Of a DNA stretch of 64,000 bases, positions 24,875-37,116 are shown piece after piece. The translations under genes were made by a program, and so were the position numbers. Under the pieces are notes generated by a model that was not told the origin of the DNA, did not search any database, and saw nothing but the letters and a program-made list of their open reading frames with translations. The stretch lies in assembly GCF_024205705.1 (NCBI RefSeq), contig NZ_CP073115.1, positions 558,001 through 622,000 on the forward strand, read 5' to 3'. The first letter of the stretch is position 1; the number at the start of each line of letters is the position of its first letter. Origin of the DNA: Neisseria subflava (GTDB taxonomy: Bacteria; Pseudomonadota; Gammaproteobacteria; Burkholderiales; Neisseriaceae).

Positions 24875-26104
24875 TTAGATTTGTTCGATGTTGATTCTGG
24901 CCAGTTTTGCTTTAATCGCATTGCCATATCTCTTCGGCAAGAACGCTGAAACCACCCCGTTTTTCACTTCAGTCACATAACTGCAGACTTTAAATTCAGG
25001 AACAACATTGAGCGAGTAGTCCGGATTGACCAAAGGTGAAGCACTGGAGTACAGCGTCCATCTTGCCAGACTGCCGTCTTCATAATCAGTCATTGCATTA
25101 AAGCTGGTAACCCCTTCGCTGAAAGCGATTTGATAATTAGAGTAGAACTCGCCGGGAATTTCGTGTGCATTACAGAAATTAAATAATCTGTCATGTGCAA
25201 ACAGATTCTGACGGATATAGGCCCACAATTCTTTTTCTAGAAAATCTTGGTCGGCAAAATGTCTGGAAGGGTAGCCCTCGTCGACAAAGTTTTGAATTCT
25301 TTCCTGTATATCTGGGACTGCACCCGCTTTAGCCCCCCACATACCCGCAAGAATCAGGGCAGTATGCGAGCCTGAGTCGCGAATAGTGTGGAATAGGGTA
25401 CCACTTTTTATCCATTCGGATACGGCTGCAGCATCACGATAGCAAATAATAGAATCTGCATCACGGAAAATAACGTATTCAACCTCGGGATCATTAATGG
25501 CAAGAAAGCGCCACATCGTACCCGGCCAGTTGTCCAACGGTGCGCCAACCCTAATTACTTCTGCTCCGTTATTTCTAAATCGTTGAATAGCTTCAGCCGA
25601 TACAGAATCGTCGACATAAAAACGACATGTCCAACCGGGGAAAAGTACAGGAGCAAGCTGGGTATTTAAGACGGCAGGCTCAATATATTTGGAATTATTG
25701 CCAAATAAAGAAAAGGAGATAATCCGTTTGCCGTTTTTTGGAGCTGGTGTCGGAATGATTTCATGTTCTAGGTCTGGGATGGTTTTATCTTTTAGAACCA
25801 AAGCTTGATGACCGTAAAACCCGGTTTTTTCCCAATTATCTAGAGCGCCGTAAGCATGGGCAAGTAAATCCAAAGCAGGAATATAGGTGCTATCCAGCTC
25901 TAGCGTTTTCATTTCAGCCTCAATGGCTTTTTCCCATTTCAATTGCTTCAGATAGGCATAAGCAACTTTATGATGAAATTCGACAGATTGGGGATTGAGA
26001 AGGCAAAGAATCTCGGCACGTTTTAGCGCTTCCTCGTAATTTTCCTCTTCGATAAAAGAGTGATATGCTTGTTCAAATTTTTGTTGAATCTTTTCGTTAC
26101 TCAT
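24875..26104 (-). CDS. TPR-containing glycosyltransferase-like protein
   Basis: 409 residues. The N-terminal 110 residues are helical with TPR-like repeats (A-L-K-R-A-E-I-L, then E-K-A-I-E-A-E). From about 125 a GT-A-like fold is suggested by S-F-S-L-F-G and the D-A-D metal motif at 215-217 (F-R-D-A-D-S). No signal peptide or membrane segment is seen, so it should be cytoplasmic. The acceptor could be LOS, a glycan or a protein; nothing near it decides this. It lies alone between coaBC and the rRNA operon, contains no uptake sequence and has no DUS terminator, unlike most neighbours, which hints at a different history. Confidence 0.7.
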   Translation of the reverse strand: MSNEKIQQKFEQAYHSFIEEENYEEALKRAEILCLLNPQSVEFHHKVAYAYLKQLKWEKAIEAEMKTLELDSTYIPALDLLAHAYGALDNWEKTGFYGHQALVLKDKTIPDLEHEIIPTPAPKNGKRIISFSLFGNNSKYIEPAVLNTQLAPVLFPGWTCRFYVDDSVSAEAIQRFRNNGAEVIRVGAPLDNWPGTMWRFLAINDPEVEYVIFRDADSIICYRDAAAVSEWIKSGTLFHTIRDSGSHTALILAGMWGAKAGAVPDIQERIQNFVDEGYPSRHFADQDFLEKELWAYIRQNLFAHDRLFNFCNAHEIPGEFYSNYQIAFSEGVTSFNAMTDYEDGSLARWTLYSSASPLVNPDYSLNVVPEFKVCSYVTEVKNGVVSAFLPKRYGNAIKAKLARINIEQI

Positions 26105-26174
26105 AATAGGGACTATTCTAAATTTATGATTGTTTTATTGGAGAAAGTAGAGATTGTAAGAGTAGATAGGGCTA

Positions 26175-26216
26175 AAGCGCCAGTAATATAGAGATAAGCG
26201 CCAGTAATATAGAGAT
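26175..26216. repeat. 21-bp perfect tandem duplication
   Basis: Two adjacent identical copies of a 21-base unit starting AAGCGCCAGTAA (26175-26195 and 26196-26216), with the first three bases of a third copy after them. Confidence 0.95.
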
Positions 26217-26478
26217 AAGAATGCTGAATGTGGCAAATTAAGAGCAAAGCCGCAGGACTATTTATCTTAGGATATCTGTTTTATCTATCGAACGATAAAA
26301 TCCAATAAATTTTAAATTATTTAAATACAGATAGTTGTGAAAAATTTTTAATTTTTTTGAAATTGGGTGTTGACTGGTTTTGTAGGTAGGCGTATAGTTC
26401 GGTTCTTCGCTGCTGACGCGGTGAAGAAAACGAAGCAGACAGTATAACACAGTTAGTTAAAATTTTCGATAATTTTAG

Positions 26479-26506
26479 TTGACATTTGCTAAATGTACTG
26501 TATAAT
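26479..26506 (+). promoter_or_regulatory. rRNA operon promoter
   Basis: TTGACA (26479-26484), a 16-base spacer and TATAAT (26501-26506): both boxes match consensus exactly. Transcription should begin near 26513, about 135 bases before 16S. Confidence 0.92.
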
Positions 26507-26513
26507 TCGATTC

Positions 26514-26523
26514 GCTCTTTAAA
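26514..26523 (+). promoter_or_regulatory. boxA antitermination element, 16S leader
   Basis: GCTCTTTAAA directly after the predicted start, close to the boxA core that NusB/NusE bind. Confidence 0.75.
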
Positions 26524-26525
26524 AA

Positions 26526-26552
26526 ACAGATTACCGATAAGTGTGAGTGCAT
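26526..26552 (+). other. 5' arm of the 16S processing stem
   Basis: Pairs with 28210-28236 after 16S over 27 bases with one mismatch and one wobble. Such stems are cut by RNase III. Confidence 0.85.
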
Positions 26553-26647
26553 TAGGCCTCACACTGTTTGAAAGACAGACAAGATGATGTTTTAGACATT
26601 GTCCTGTCGGTTTCTTTGAAGCAGACCAGAAGTTATAAGTTAGAGAT

Positions 26648-28192
<1,545 letters not shown>

Positions 28193-28209
28193 GAGAAAGA
28201 AGAGGTCTG

Positions 28210-28236
28210 ATGCATTCACACTTATCGGTAAACTGT
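28210..28236 (+). other. 3' arm of the 16S processing stem
   Basis: Complementary to 26526-26552, lying 19 bases beyond the 16S end. Confidence 0.85.
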
Positions 28237-28294
28237 AAAAGATGCGGAAGAGAAAAGCTTGAGTGAAGACAAGATTCGCTTAAGAAGAGAATCC

Positions 28295-28371
<77 letters not shown>

Positions 28372-28376
28372 AGAAC

Positions 28377-28452
28377 GGGGGCATAGCTCAGTTGGTAGAG
28401 CACCTGCTTTGCAAGCAGGGGGTCATCGGTTCGATCCCGTTTGCCTCCACCA
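28377..28452 (+). tRNA. tRNA-Ala (TGC)
   Basis: 76 bases including CCA. Acceptor GGGGGCA/TGCCTCC with one G-T pair, anticodon TGC in CCTGCTTTGCAAGCAGG. It follows tRNA-Ile by five bases. Confidence 0.98.
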
Positions 28453-28800
28453 AGAACTTTACAAATCAAAGGAAGCCTGCTATACTTAGCAGCTTATTTT
28501 GATTTGCGAAGTGAAATATCGACGCATCGATCTTTAACAAATTGGAAAGCCGAAATCAACAAACAAAGACAATGAGTTTGTTTTGATTTTTTGTTCTTTG
28601 CAAAGGATAAAAAATCTCTCGCAAGAGAAAAGAAAACAAACACAGTATTTGGGTGATGATTGTATCGACTTAATCCTGAAACACAAAAGGCAGGATTAAG
28701 ACACAACAAAGCAGTAAGCTTTATCAAAGTAGGAATTTCAAGTTTGCTTCCCTAGTCAACGGGTAGGCAGACGAAGTCAAAGAGGTTCTTGAAATGATAG
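28453..28800. other. tRNA-Ala to 23S spacer
   Basis: 348 bases without a gene. It carries a boxA-like GATCTTTAACAA at 28529-28540, a small TCTC/GAGA hairpin near 28615-28630 and, at its end, the 5' arm of the 23S processing stem. Confidence 0.8.
28529..28540 (+). promoter_or_regulatory. boxA-like element in the 23S leader
   Basis: GATCTTTAACAA followed by ATTGG, as in spacer boxA sequences of other proteobacterial rRNA operons. Confidence 0.65.

Positions 28801-28807
<7 letters not shown>
28785..28807 (+). other. 5' arm of the 23S processing stem
   Basis: Pairs with 31680-31702 over 23 bases with one mismatch; the inner 7 bp are within the mature 23S ends. Confidence 0.88.
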
Positions 28808-31679
<2,872 letters not shown>

Positions 31680-31686
<7 letters not shown>

Positions 31687-31702
31687 CTATCATTTGAAGA
31701 AC
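31680..31702 (+). other. 3' arm of the 23S processing stem
   Basis: Complement of 28785-28807. Confidence 0.88.
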
Positions 31703-31782
31703 TTCAAAGATAAAAGCTTACTGACTGATTCAGTCATCACCATTTATACCGATTAAGGCTTTACCGATTTGTAACAGTTTAA

Positions 31783-31897
31783 GTTTGGCGGCCATAGCGA
31801 GTTGGTCCCACGCCTTCCCATCCCGAACAGGACCGTGAAACGACTCAGCGCCGATGATAGTGTGGTTCTTCCATGTGAAAGTAGGTCACCGCCAAAC
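31783..31897 (+). rRNA. rrf: 5S ribosomal RNA
   Basis: About 115 bases; the terminal stem GTTTGGCGG/CCGCCAAAC closes the molecule, and CCATCCCGAACAG is typical of 5S loop regions. Ends may be off by one to three bases. Confidence 0.95.
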
Positions 31898-32280
31898 AAC
31901 CATTCCGAAGCCCCGACTGATGTCGGGGGCTTTTTACATGCCTGTTGTTTCTGTCGGTTTGGTGGCAGAATTGGGGTAACAGGTGTTGGGATCAAACATT
32001 GGGGTAGTAATGTGCCGGTGTTTATGGAGTATTCGTGCATCTTGGTATTGGGATCGGAAATATTTACCCTGTTGTTATTCTTGCACAAAAGTACCGAAAG
32101 TTACGGTTAACTGTTTAGAATATTTGAAATCAAACGATATTTGAGTTAATATGTCGTAAGCATTTATGTGGTATGGGCTGTTGCCCTATCTGCGTATGTG
32201 ACAGTGTTTACAGAGTGGAATAAAACCATTCGGTAGACTTCCTGACTGATTCAATCAAACACGTTATGGGAAAAAATCTG
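31898..32280. other. Region between 5S and comEA
   Basis: 383 bases. After the rRNA terminator I find no ORF with support, no uptake sequence and no RNA gene. comEA expression must come from a promoter in the last 100 bases or from read-through; I cannot place it. Confidence 0.6.
31909..31935 (+). terminator. rRNA operon terminator
   Basis: AGCCCCGAC/GTCGGGGGCT with one bulged base, followed by TTTTT. Confidence 0.9.
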
Positions 32281-32568
32281 ATGAAGAAATTTTTATTTGG
32301 TGCATTTGCCGCTGTTTGTGCAGCATTCTCTTTGGCCGCCGTGAACATCAATACCGCATCTTCTGCCGAACTGGAGGCCTTGCCGGGTATCGGCCCGGCT
32401 AAGGCGAAATCGATTGTAGAATACCGCCAGAAGAACGGTGCGTTCAAATCGGTGGAGGAGCTGAAAAACGTGAAGGGCATTGGTGATGCGGTGCTGAACA
32501 AGTTGAAGGCGGAGGCGACGGTTTCTTCTGCCGCGCCTAAGGCTGCCCAGCCTGCCGTGAAAAAATAA
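32281..32568 (+). CDS. comEA: ComEA-like competence DNA-binding protein
   Basis: 95 residues from ATG 32281; an ATG at 32266 adds five residues and spoils the signal peptide. A signal peptide (to about A19) is followed by two helix-hairpin-helix motifs, L-P-G-I-G-P-A-K and V-K-G-I-G-D-A-V, and a Lys/Ala/Pro tail. It should act in the periplasm, binding and ratcheting incoming transforming DNA. Unlike Bacillus ComEA it has no membrane anchor. In gonococcus several near-identical copies lie next to rRNA operons (recalled knowledge); this copy lies 383 bases after 5S, so more copies are likely elsewhere. Confidence 0.92.
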   Translation: MKKFLFGAFAAVCAAFSLAAVNINTASSAELEALPGIGPAKAKSIVEYRQKNGAFKSVEELKNVKGIGDAVLNKLKAEATVSSAAPKAAQPAVKK

Positions 32569-32592
32569 CCTGACGGACGATCGTACCGTAAT

Positions 32593-32643
32593 GCCGCCCT
32601 GCGGCCGAACCGTTTGCCGGTTGGGCCACGGGGCGGCTTTGTT
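32593..32643 (+). terminator. GC-rich terminator after comEA
   Basis: A long hairpin: GCCGCCC/GGGCGGC at the base, GGCC/GGCC and AACCG/CGGTT above, then TTTGTTT. It is not built from uptake sequences. Confidence 0.85.
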
Positions 32644-32752
32644 TGGGGGGGAATAAAACTTGAACCAGTGGAGACTTTACATGGGGTGAAGGGATAAACG
32701 GATAGGGCGCCTCTTGTTGGATAGGGATATAGAAGATAAAGGGAAGAAAGAT

Positions 32753-32932
32753 ATGTACTTAAAAGCATTTGACAGAAAACGGGATAGGGCAACTGTGCAG
32801 AGGGGCTACTCCTTGATACAGCTGCTGGTGGTGATGCTGCTGGTTTCGATCTTGGCGACGGTGGATATTAGGCCGTCTGAAAGATACTTAAGAATAGCTT
32901 TCAGACGGCTTTGTTATAAGATGAGTTTTTGA
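32753..32932 (+). pseudogene. Truncated type IV pilin-like gene
   Basis: 59 residues with a good ribosome site (GGGAAGAAAG before ATG). A basic leader ends R-G and is followed by Y-S-L-I-Q-L-L-V-V-M-L-L-V-S-I-L-A, the N-terminal helix of a prepilin or FimT/GspH pseudopilin, but Gln stands where the conserved Glu5 should be. The reading frame then runs straight into an inverted uptake-sequence hairpin (I-R-P-S-E-R) and stops, so no globular domain remains. I judge it to be the remnant of a pilin gene; an expressed short membrane peptide cannot be excluded. Confidence 0.65.
32871..32911 (+). terminator. Uptake-sequence hairpin at the end of the pilin fragment
   Basis: GCCGTCTGAAAG/CTTTCAGACGGC, loop of 14 bases; it lies inside the fragment's reading frame. 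Confidence 0.7.
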
Positions 32933-33004
32933 TATTGGCGTACTTTTTTAAATACAGATAAAATCCCTGCTAATTATTTATAACGATATTTTTTAGGATA
33001 CACA

Positions 33005-33853
33005 GTGCGTGCTTTGGATTATTGTCATCAAAAGGCTGCAGAAAGCCATTCCAGTTTTTTATCCGGCTTTCGTTTTTTATCGGTAGAAAAAAGAAATGCG
33101 ATCACTGTTTTATATGCTTTTTGTCGTGAACTAGATGATGTGGTTGATGGCTGTACCGATCCAAATGTGGCTCAGATAACGTTGAATTGGTGGCGCAGTG
33201 ATTTGGAGAAAGTATTTAATAATGAGATGCCTGAGCATCCCGTTCATCAGGCTTTAAAAGATATTCGGGTAAATTTTGATTTGCCGAAGAATGAATTTGA
33301 AGCTTTGATTGATGGCATGCAGATGGATTTGGAGCAGGCTCGTTATGGTAGTTTTGATGAATTAAAGCTGTATTGCCACCGTGTTGCAGGGGTAGTAGGA
33401 TGCCTTATTGCGCGGATTTTAGGTTTTTCCAATCCGAAAACTTTGGAATATGCGGATAAAATGGGCTTGGCTTTGCAGTTGACGAACATTATTCGCGATG
33501 TGGGCGAAGATGCGCGGCAGGGAAGAATTTATCTGCCGATGGAGGAAATGCAGAAGTTTGATGTACCTGCCAATGTAATCATGCAGTGCAAACCGACCGA
33601 TAATTTTGCAAAATTGATGCAATTTCAAGTGAATAGGGCGCGTGAAACTTATCGTGAAGCGATGTTGCTTTTGCCGGCTGAGGATAAGAAATCGCAAAAA
33701 GTCGGCCTGATTATGGCGGCTATTTATTATGCGTTGTTGAATGAAATTGACCGTGATGGTGCGCAAAATGTTTTGACTTATAAAATTGCGATTCCTTCTC
33801 CCCGTAAAAAACGTATTGCTTTGAAAACTTGGCTGTTTGGATTTAAACCATGA
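33005..33853 (+). CDS. hpnD: Presqualene diphosphate synthase (HpnD-like)
   Basis: 282 residues, GTG start. It is a squalene/phytoene synthase family enzyme with the two Asp-rich motifs intact: E-L-D-D-V-V-D near 43 and N-I-I-R-D-V-G-E-D near 160. Its partner in the HpnCDE route is the hydroxysqualene dehydroxylase HpnE, which starts in the overlapping ATGA at its stop codon, so the pair is translationally coupled. HpnD joins two farnesyl diphosphates to presqualene diphosphate. Because HpnC is not seen here, a phytoene-type or diapophytoene product is a possible alternative. Confidence 0.82.
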   Translation: MRALDYCHQKAAESHSSFLSGFRFLSVEKRNAITVLYAFCRELDDVVDGCTDPNVAQITLNWWRSDLEKVFNNEMPEHPVHQALKDIRVNFDLPKNEFEALIDGMQMDLEQARYGSFDELKLYCHRVAGVVGCLIARILGFSNPKTLEYADKMGLALQLTNIIRDVGEDARQGRIYLPMEEMQKFDVPANVIMQCKPTDNFAKLMQFQVNRARETYREAMLLLPAEDKKSQKVGLIMAAIYYALLNEIDRDGAQNVLTYKIAIPSPRKKRIALKTWLFGFKP

Positions 33854-35157
33854 ATACTAAGCGTCCAAAAATTGCTGTGATTGGTGCCGGTTGGGCGGGT
33901 TTGTCTGCGGCGGTTTCTCTGATTCATCGAGCTGATATTTCTTTGTTTGAGGCTGGGAGACAGGCTGGCGGTAGGGCGCGTGTCTTGTCTGGGAAAGATG
34001 ATGGATTCAGCTTTTTGGATAATGGGCAGCATATCTTATTGGGTGCGTATCATGGTGTTCAAACTTTGATGCAACATATCGGCGTTCAACCTGAATCAGC
34101 CTTTTTACGCCAGCCTTTGCAATGGTACATTCATGAGGGATTACAGTTTCAGACGGCCTCTTTGCCAGCGCCGTGGCATTTGCTTGTCGCTATCCTGCGT
34201 GCTAAAAATCTTTCTTTTTCATTGAAAATCAAATTGCTGTCGGATATGTCGGCATTGCAACGTTGGGCAGCTCATCATAAAACCGATTTGACGGTTGCAA
34301 AGTGGTTGAGAACACGAAATGTTCCTCGCAGCTTACTTGGCCAATTTTGGCAACCTTTGGTCTGGGGTGCTTTAAATACGCCGTTAGAACAGGCATCGTT
34401 GCGCATTTTATGCAATGTATTGAATGATGGTGTGTGGTCTGAAAAGGCGAACAGCGATTATCTTTTGCCTAAGCAGGATTTAGGGCGGATTGTAGCCGAA
34501 CCGGCTTTGAATTTTCTGCACAAGCATGGTGCAAAGATACATCTTGAAACTCGTGTTTCACATTTGAACCATCATATTGATGGCCGAATTGAAATCAATG
34601 GCGAAGTATTTGATGCGGTGATTTTGGCTGTTGCGCCATATCATGTTGATGCGCTTTTGCCTGAAGATACGCCTGACTATATTCAGACGGCCTATCAATC
34701 GTTGCACTATCATGCGATTACCACGGTTTATTTGCGTTATGCCCAAGCAGTCAAACTGCCTGCACCTTTAACCGGATTTGCCGATGGTACGGCGCAATGG
34801 GTGTTGCATCGGGGGGCATTGGGTTTGCCGGATAATGAAGTTACGGTCGTTATCAGCGTTTCCGATTGCACCGAGGCTTGGAAGGATAAAGATTTAGCCG
34901 AGAAAATTCATGCGGACATTAAGCGGGTTTGTCCGGATTTGAATAAACCCGAAGCCGTACGCATTATTACGGAAAAACGCGCGACTACGGCGGCAACGGT
35001 TGATTTTGTACAACCTGATTTCTCATGGTTGCACCATCGCTGTATTTATCCGGCCGGCGACTATCTCCATCCGCGCTATCCGGCAACATTGGAGGCTGCG
35101 GTTCAGTCTGGCTTTGCAGCGGCTGAAAAGCTTATGCTGGATTTGCAGGTTGAATAA
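33850..35157 (+). CDS. hpnE: FAD-dependent squalene-pathway oxidoreductase (HpnE-like)
   Basis: 435 residues. The N-terminal FAD-binding motif G-A-G-W-A-G-L-S-A-A is followed by E-A-G-R-Q-A-G-G-R-A, the amine oxidase/phytoene desaturase pattern. In the HpnCDE pathway HpnE reduces hydroxysqualene to squalene. It overlaps hpnD by four bases. Two uptake sequences lie inside, near 34149 (F-Q-T-A) and 34684 (I-Q-T-A), both read in the same frame. No squalene-hopene cyclase is in the window, so the end product is unknown. Confidence 0.8.
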   Translation: MNTKRPKIAVIGAGWAGLSAAVSLIHRADISLFEAGRQAGGRARVLSGKDDGFSFLDNGQHILLGAYHGVQTLMQHIGVQPESAFLRQPLQWYIHEGLQFQTASLPAPWHLLVAILRAKNLSFSLKIKLLSDMSALQRWAAHHKTDLTVAKWLRTRNVPRSLLGQFWQPLVWGALNTPLEQASLRILCNVLNDGVWSEKANSDYLLPKQDLGRIVAEPALNFLHKHGAKIHLETRVSHLNHHIDGRIEINGEVFDAVILAVAPYHVDALLPEDTPDYIQTAYQSLHYHAITTVYLRYAQAVKLPAPLTGFADGTAQWVLHRGALGLPDNEVTVVISVSDCTEAWKDKDLAEKIHADIKRVCPDLNKPEAVRIITEKRATTAATVDFVQPDFSWLHHRCIYPAGDYLHPRYPATLEAAVQSGFAAAEKLMLDLQVE

Positions 35158-35161
35158 ACTG

Positions 35162-35190
35162 AGGCCGTCTGAATGTTCAGACGGCCTTTT
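35162..35190 (+). terminator. Inverted uptake-sequence terminator after hpnE
   Basis: AGGCCGTCTGAA/TTCAGACGGCCT around two bases, followed by TTTTTG. Confidence 0.85.
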
Positions 35191-35252
35191 TGACTTTACA
35201 AAACTTACCAAGCCGATACAATATCCGAAACCATAAAGTTCAAGGAAAAGTC

Positions 35253-35972
35253 ATGACGACATTAGCGGACAAAACCATCTTGGTTACCGGCGCATCCCAA
35301 GGCTTGGGCGAGCAGGTTGCCAAAGCCTATGCAGCTGCCGGAGCGACTGTCATTTTGGTGGCGCGTCATCAAAAGCGTTTGGAAAAAGTATATGATGCCA
35401 TTGTGGCTGCGGGCAGCCCTGAGCCGTTTGCCATCTGCTTTGATTTGATGAGTGCGGAGGAGAAAGAGTTTAAGCAATTCGCGGAAACTATTGATGAAGC
35501 AACCGGCGGAAAATTGGATGGCGTGGTGCATTGCGCCAGCTATTTTTATGCCTTGTCGCCATTGGACTTCCAAACCGTATCGGAATGGGTCAACCAATAT
35601 CGTATCAATACCGTTGCGCCTATGGGCTTGACCCGTGCGCTGTTCCCATTGTTGAAGCAATCCGAAGACGCTTCTGTGATTTTTGTCGGCGAAAGCCACG
35701 GCGAGAAACCGCAAGCCTATTGGGGCGGTTTCGGTGCCTCCAAAGCCGCGCTTAATTATTTGTGTAAAGTGGCTGCGGACGAGTGGGAGCGTTTTGACAA
35801 TCTGCGTGCCAATGTTTTGGTGCCGGGTGCCATCAATTCGCCGCAACGTATTAAATCGCATCCGGGCGAATCGAAAAGCGAACGTAAAAACTACGAAGAT
35901 GTCCTGCCGCAATTTATTTGGTGGGCAAGCCAAGAGAGCAGGGGGCGGACAGGCGAAATCGTCTATCTGTAA
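35253..35972 (+). CDS. Short-chain dehydrogenase/reductase (YciK-like), catalytic Tyr replaced by Phe
   Basis: 239 residues from ATG 35253, preceded by AAGGA. The cofactor loop T-G-A-S-Q-G-L-G is near residue 12 and the catalytic-type Ser148 lies in V-G-E-S-H. The canonical Y-x-x-x-K appears as F160-G-A-S-K164: the codon is TTC, so the catalytic tyrosine is missing although Lys164 remains. A tyrosine (Tyr156) lies four residues upstream in A-Y-W-G-G-F. The protein may be inactive, use another residue, or be a binding protein. The substrate is unknown. Confidence 0.85.
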   Translation: MTTLADKTILVTGASQGLGEQVAKAYAAAGATVILVARHQKRLEKVYDAIVAAGSPEPFAICFDLMSAEEKEFKQFAETIDEATGGKLDGVVHCASYFYALSPLDFQTVSEWVNQYRINTVAPMGLTRALFPLLKQSEDASVIFVGESHGEKPQAYWGGFGASKAALNYLCKVAADEWERFDNLRANVLVPGAINSPQRIKSHPGESKSERKNYEDVLPQFIWWASQESRGRTGEIVYL

Positions 35973-36003
35973 ATATACCTGCTCAGAGTGGTTTGAAAAC
36001 ATG

Positions 36004-36038
36004 AGGCCGTCTGAAATCTGTATTTTCAGACGGCCTTT
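36004..36038. terminator. Inverted uptake-sequence terminator after the SDR gene
   Basis: AGGCCGTCTGAA and TTCAGACGGCCT arms with a short loop, followed by TTAA. Confidence 0.8.
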
Positions 36039-36159
36039 AACTTATTGAGTTTTATATCTAAATAATGTTGAGGTTTGATGTTTGACGTGTTCGCAGGCAA
36101 ACATCAGGCTGGCACAAAATTAGATATAGTAATCTAAGTTATAGTTATATTGGATAAAT

Positions 36160-37116
36160 ATGACGGAATTTGACTTTATCAGACAATATTTGCAGCGACA
36201 AAAATCGGAAGGTCTGATTTTGGGCATAGGGGACGATGCCGCTATTATTCGCCCAAGTAACGGATTTGATTTATGTTTTAGCGCTGATATGTTGGTCAAA
36301 GGCAGACATTTTTTTGAAGATGTTTCGCCCGAAGATTTGGCATGGAAAATGCTTGCAGTAAATTTATCCGATATGGCCGCTATGGGTGCCAAGCCGCGTT
36401 GGGTGTTGCTCAGTGCTGCCTTGCCTGAATTGAATCAAGACTGGCTCAAACGTTTTTGCGATAGCTTTTTTGCTTTGGCCGCGCGTTTTGATACGGTATT
36501 GATTGGTGGCGATACCACAAAAGGCGATTTGGTCTTTAATGTAACGATAGTAGGTGAAGTTCCGACAGGGCGTGCCTTGCGGCGGGATGCGGCCGAAATC
36601 GGTGACGATATTTGGGTATCGGGTCGGTTGGGTTTGGCCGCCGCTGCTTTGAACAAACATCTGGGGCATTATCAATTGCCGTCTGAAATCATGGCGGTTT
36701 GCGATGATAAGTTGCTCCGTCCAGAGCCGCGCGTTTCATTGGGTCAGGCATTGTTGCCGTTTGCCCATGCCGCGCAAGATGTTTCAGACGGCCTGGCTCA
36801 AGATGTGGGGCATATTTTAAAAGCCTCTGCTGTCGGGGCGGAAATATTTGCCGATTGTGTGCCGTCGTTGCCTGAATTGAAAAACGTATTGTCGCGTGAA
36901 CAATGGTTGTCTGCAGTATTGTCTGGCGGCGATGATTACGAACTGATTTTTACCGCTGCTCCAGAAGATAGGGAACGCGTTTGTCAGGCAGCGGAACAAA
37001 GTGGCGTACCGGTCGCCCGAATTGGTAAAATTACTGACTCAGGCCGTCTGAATATTTTAGATGCCGAAGGCGGCGTATTGGAACTGACTTCTTTAGGATT
37101 TGATCATTTTGGCTGA
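36160..37116 (+). CDS. thiL: Thiamine-monophosphate kinase
   Basis: 318 residues. It phosphorylates thiamine monophosphate to the active diphosphate. The glycine/acid motif G-I-G-D-D-A-A and the D-V-S-D-G-L motif of the ThiL/PurM fold are present. Three uptake sequences lie inside this gene (36678-36687, 36783-36792, 37043-37052), read as P-S-E-I, V-S-D-G-L and G-R-L-N. The second coincides with the conserved D-V-S-D-G-L motif. The end overlaps pgpA. Confidence 0.95.
   Translation: MTEFDFIRQYLQRQKSEGLILGIGDDAAIIRPSNGFDLCFSADMLVKGRHFFEDVSPEDLAWKMLAVNLSDMAAMGAKPRWVLLSAALPELNQDWLKRFCDSFFALAARFDTVLIGGDTTKGDLVFNVTIVGEVPTGRALRRDAAEIGDDIWVSGRLGLAAAALNKHLGHYQLPSEIMAVCDDKLLRPEPRVSLGQALLPFAHAAQDVSDGLAQDVGHILKASAVGAEIFADCVPSLPELKNVLSREQWLSAVLSGGDDYELIFTAAPEDRERVCQAAEQSGVPVARIGKITDSGRLNILDAEGGVLELTSLGFDHFG

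Larger units (their letters stand above)
26105..26647. other. AT-rich region upstream of the rRNA operon
   Basis: 543 bases. It holds a 21-bp tandem duplication (26175-26216), a small TATCG/CGATA palindrome (26286-26297), AT-rich DNA from about 26300 to 26360 that could act as an UP element, and the rRNA promoter, boxA and 16S 5' processing arm. I see no credible protein gene. Confidence 0.8.

Noticed and set aside
31753..32110. Two overlapping frames across 5S and its downstream spacer
   Set aside because: They overlap 5S and the terminator and have odd composition.
32208..32792. 194-residue frame antisense to comEA
   Set aside because: Shadow of comEA codon bias; no start signal and it runs through a terminator.
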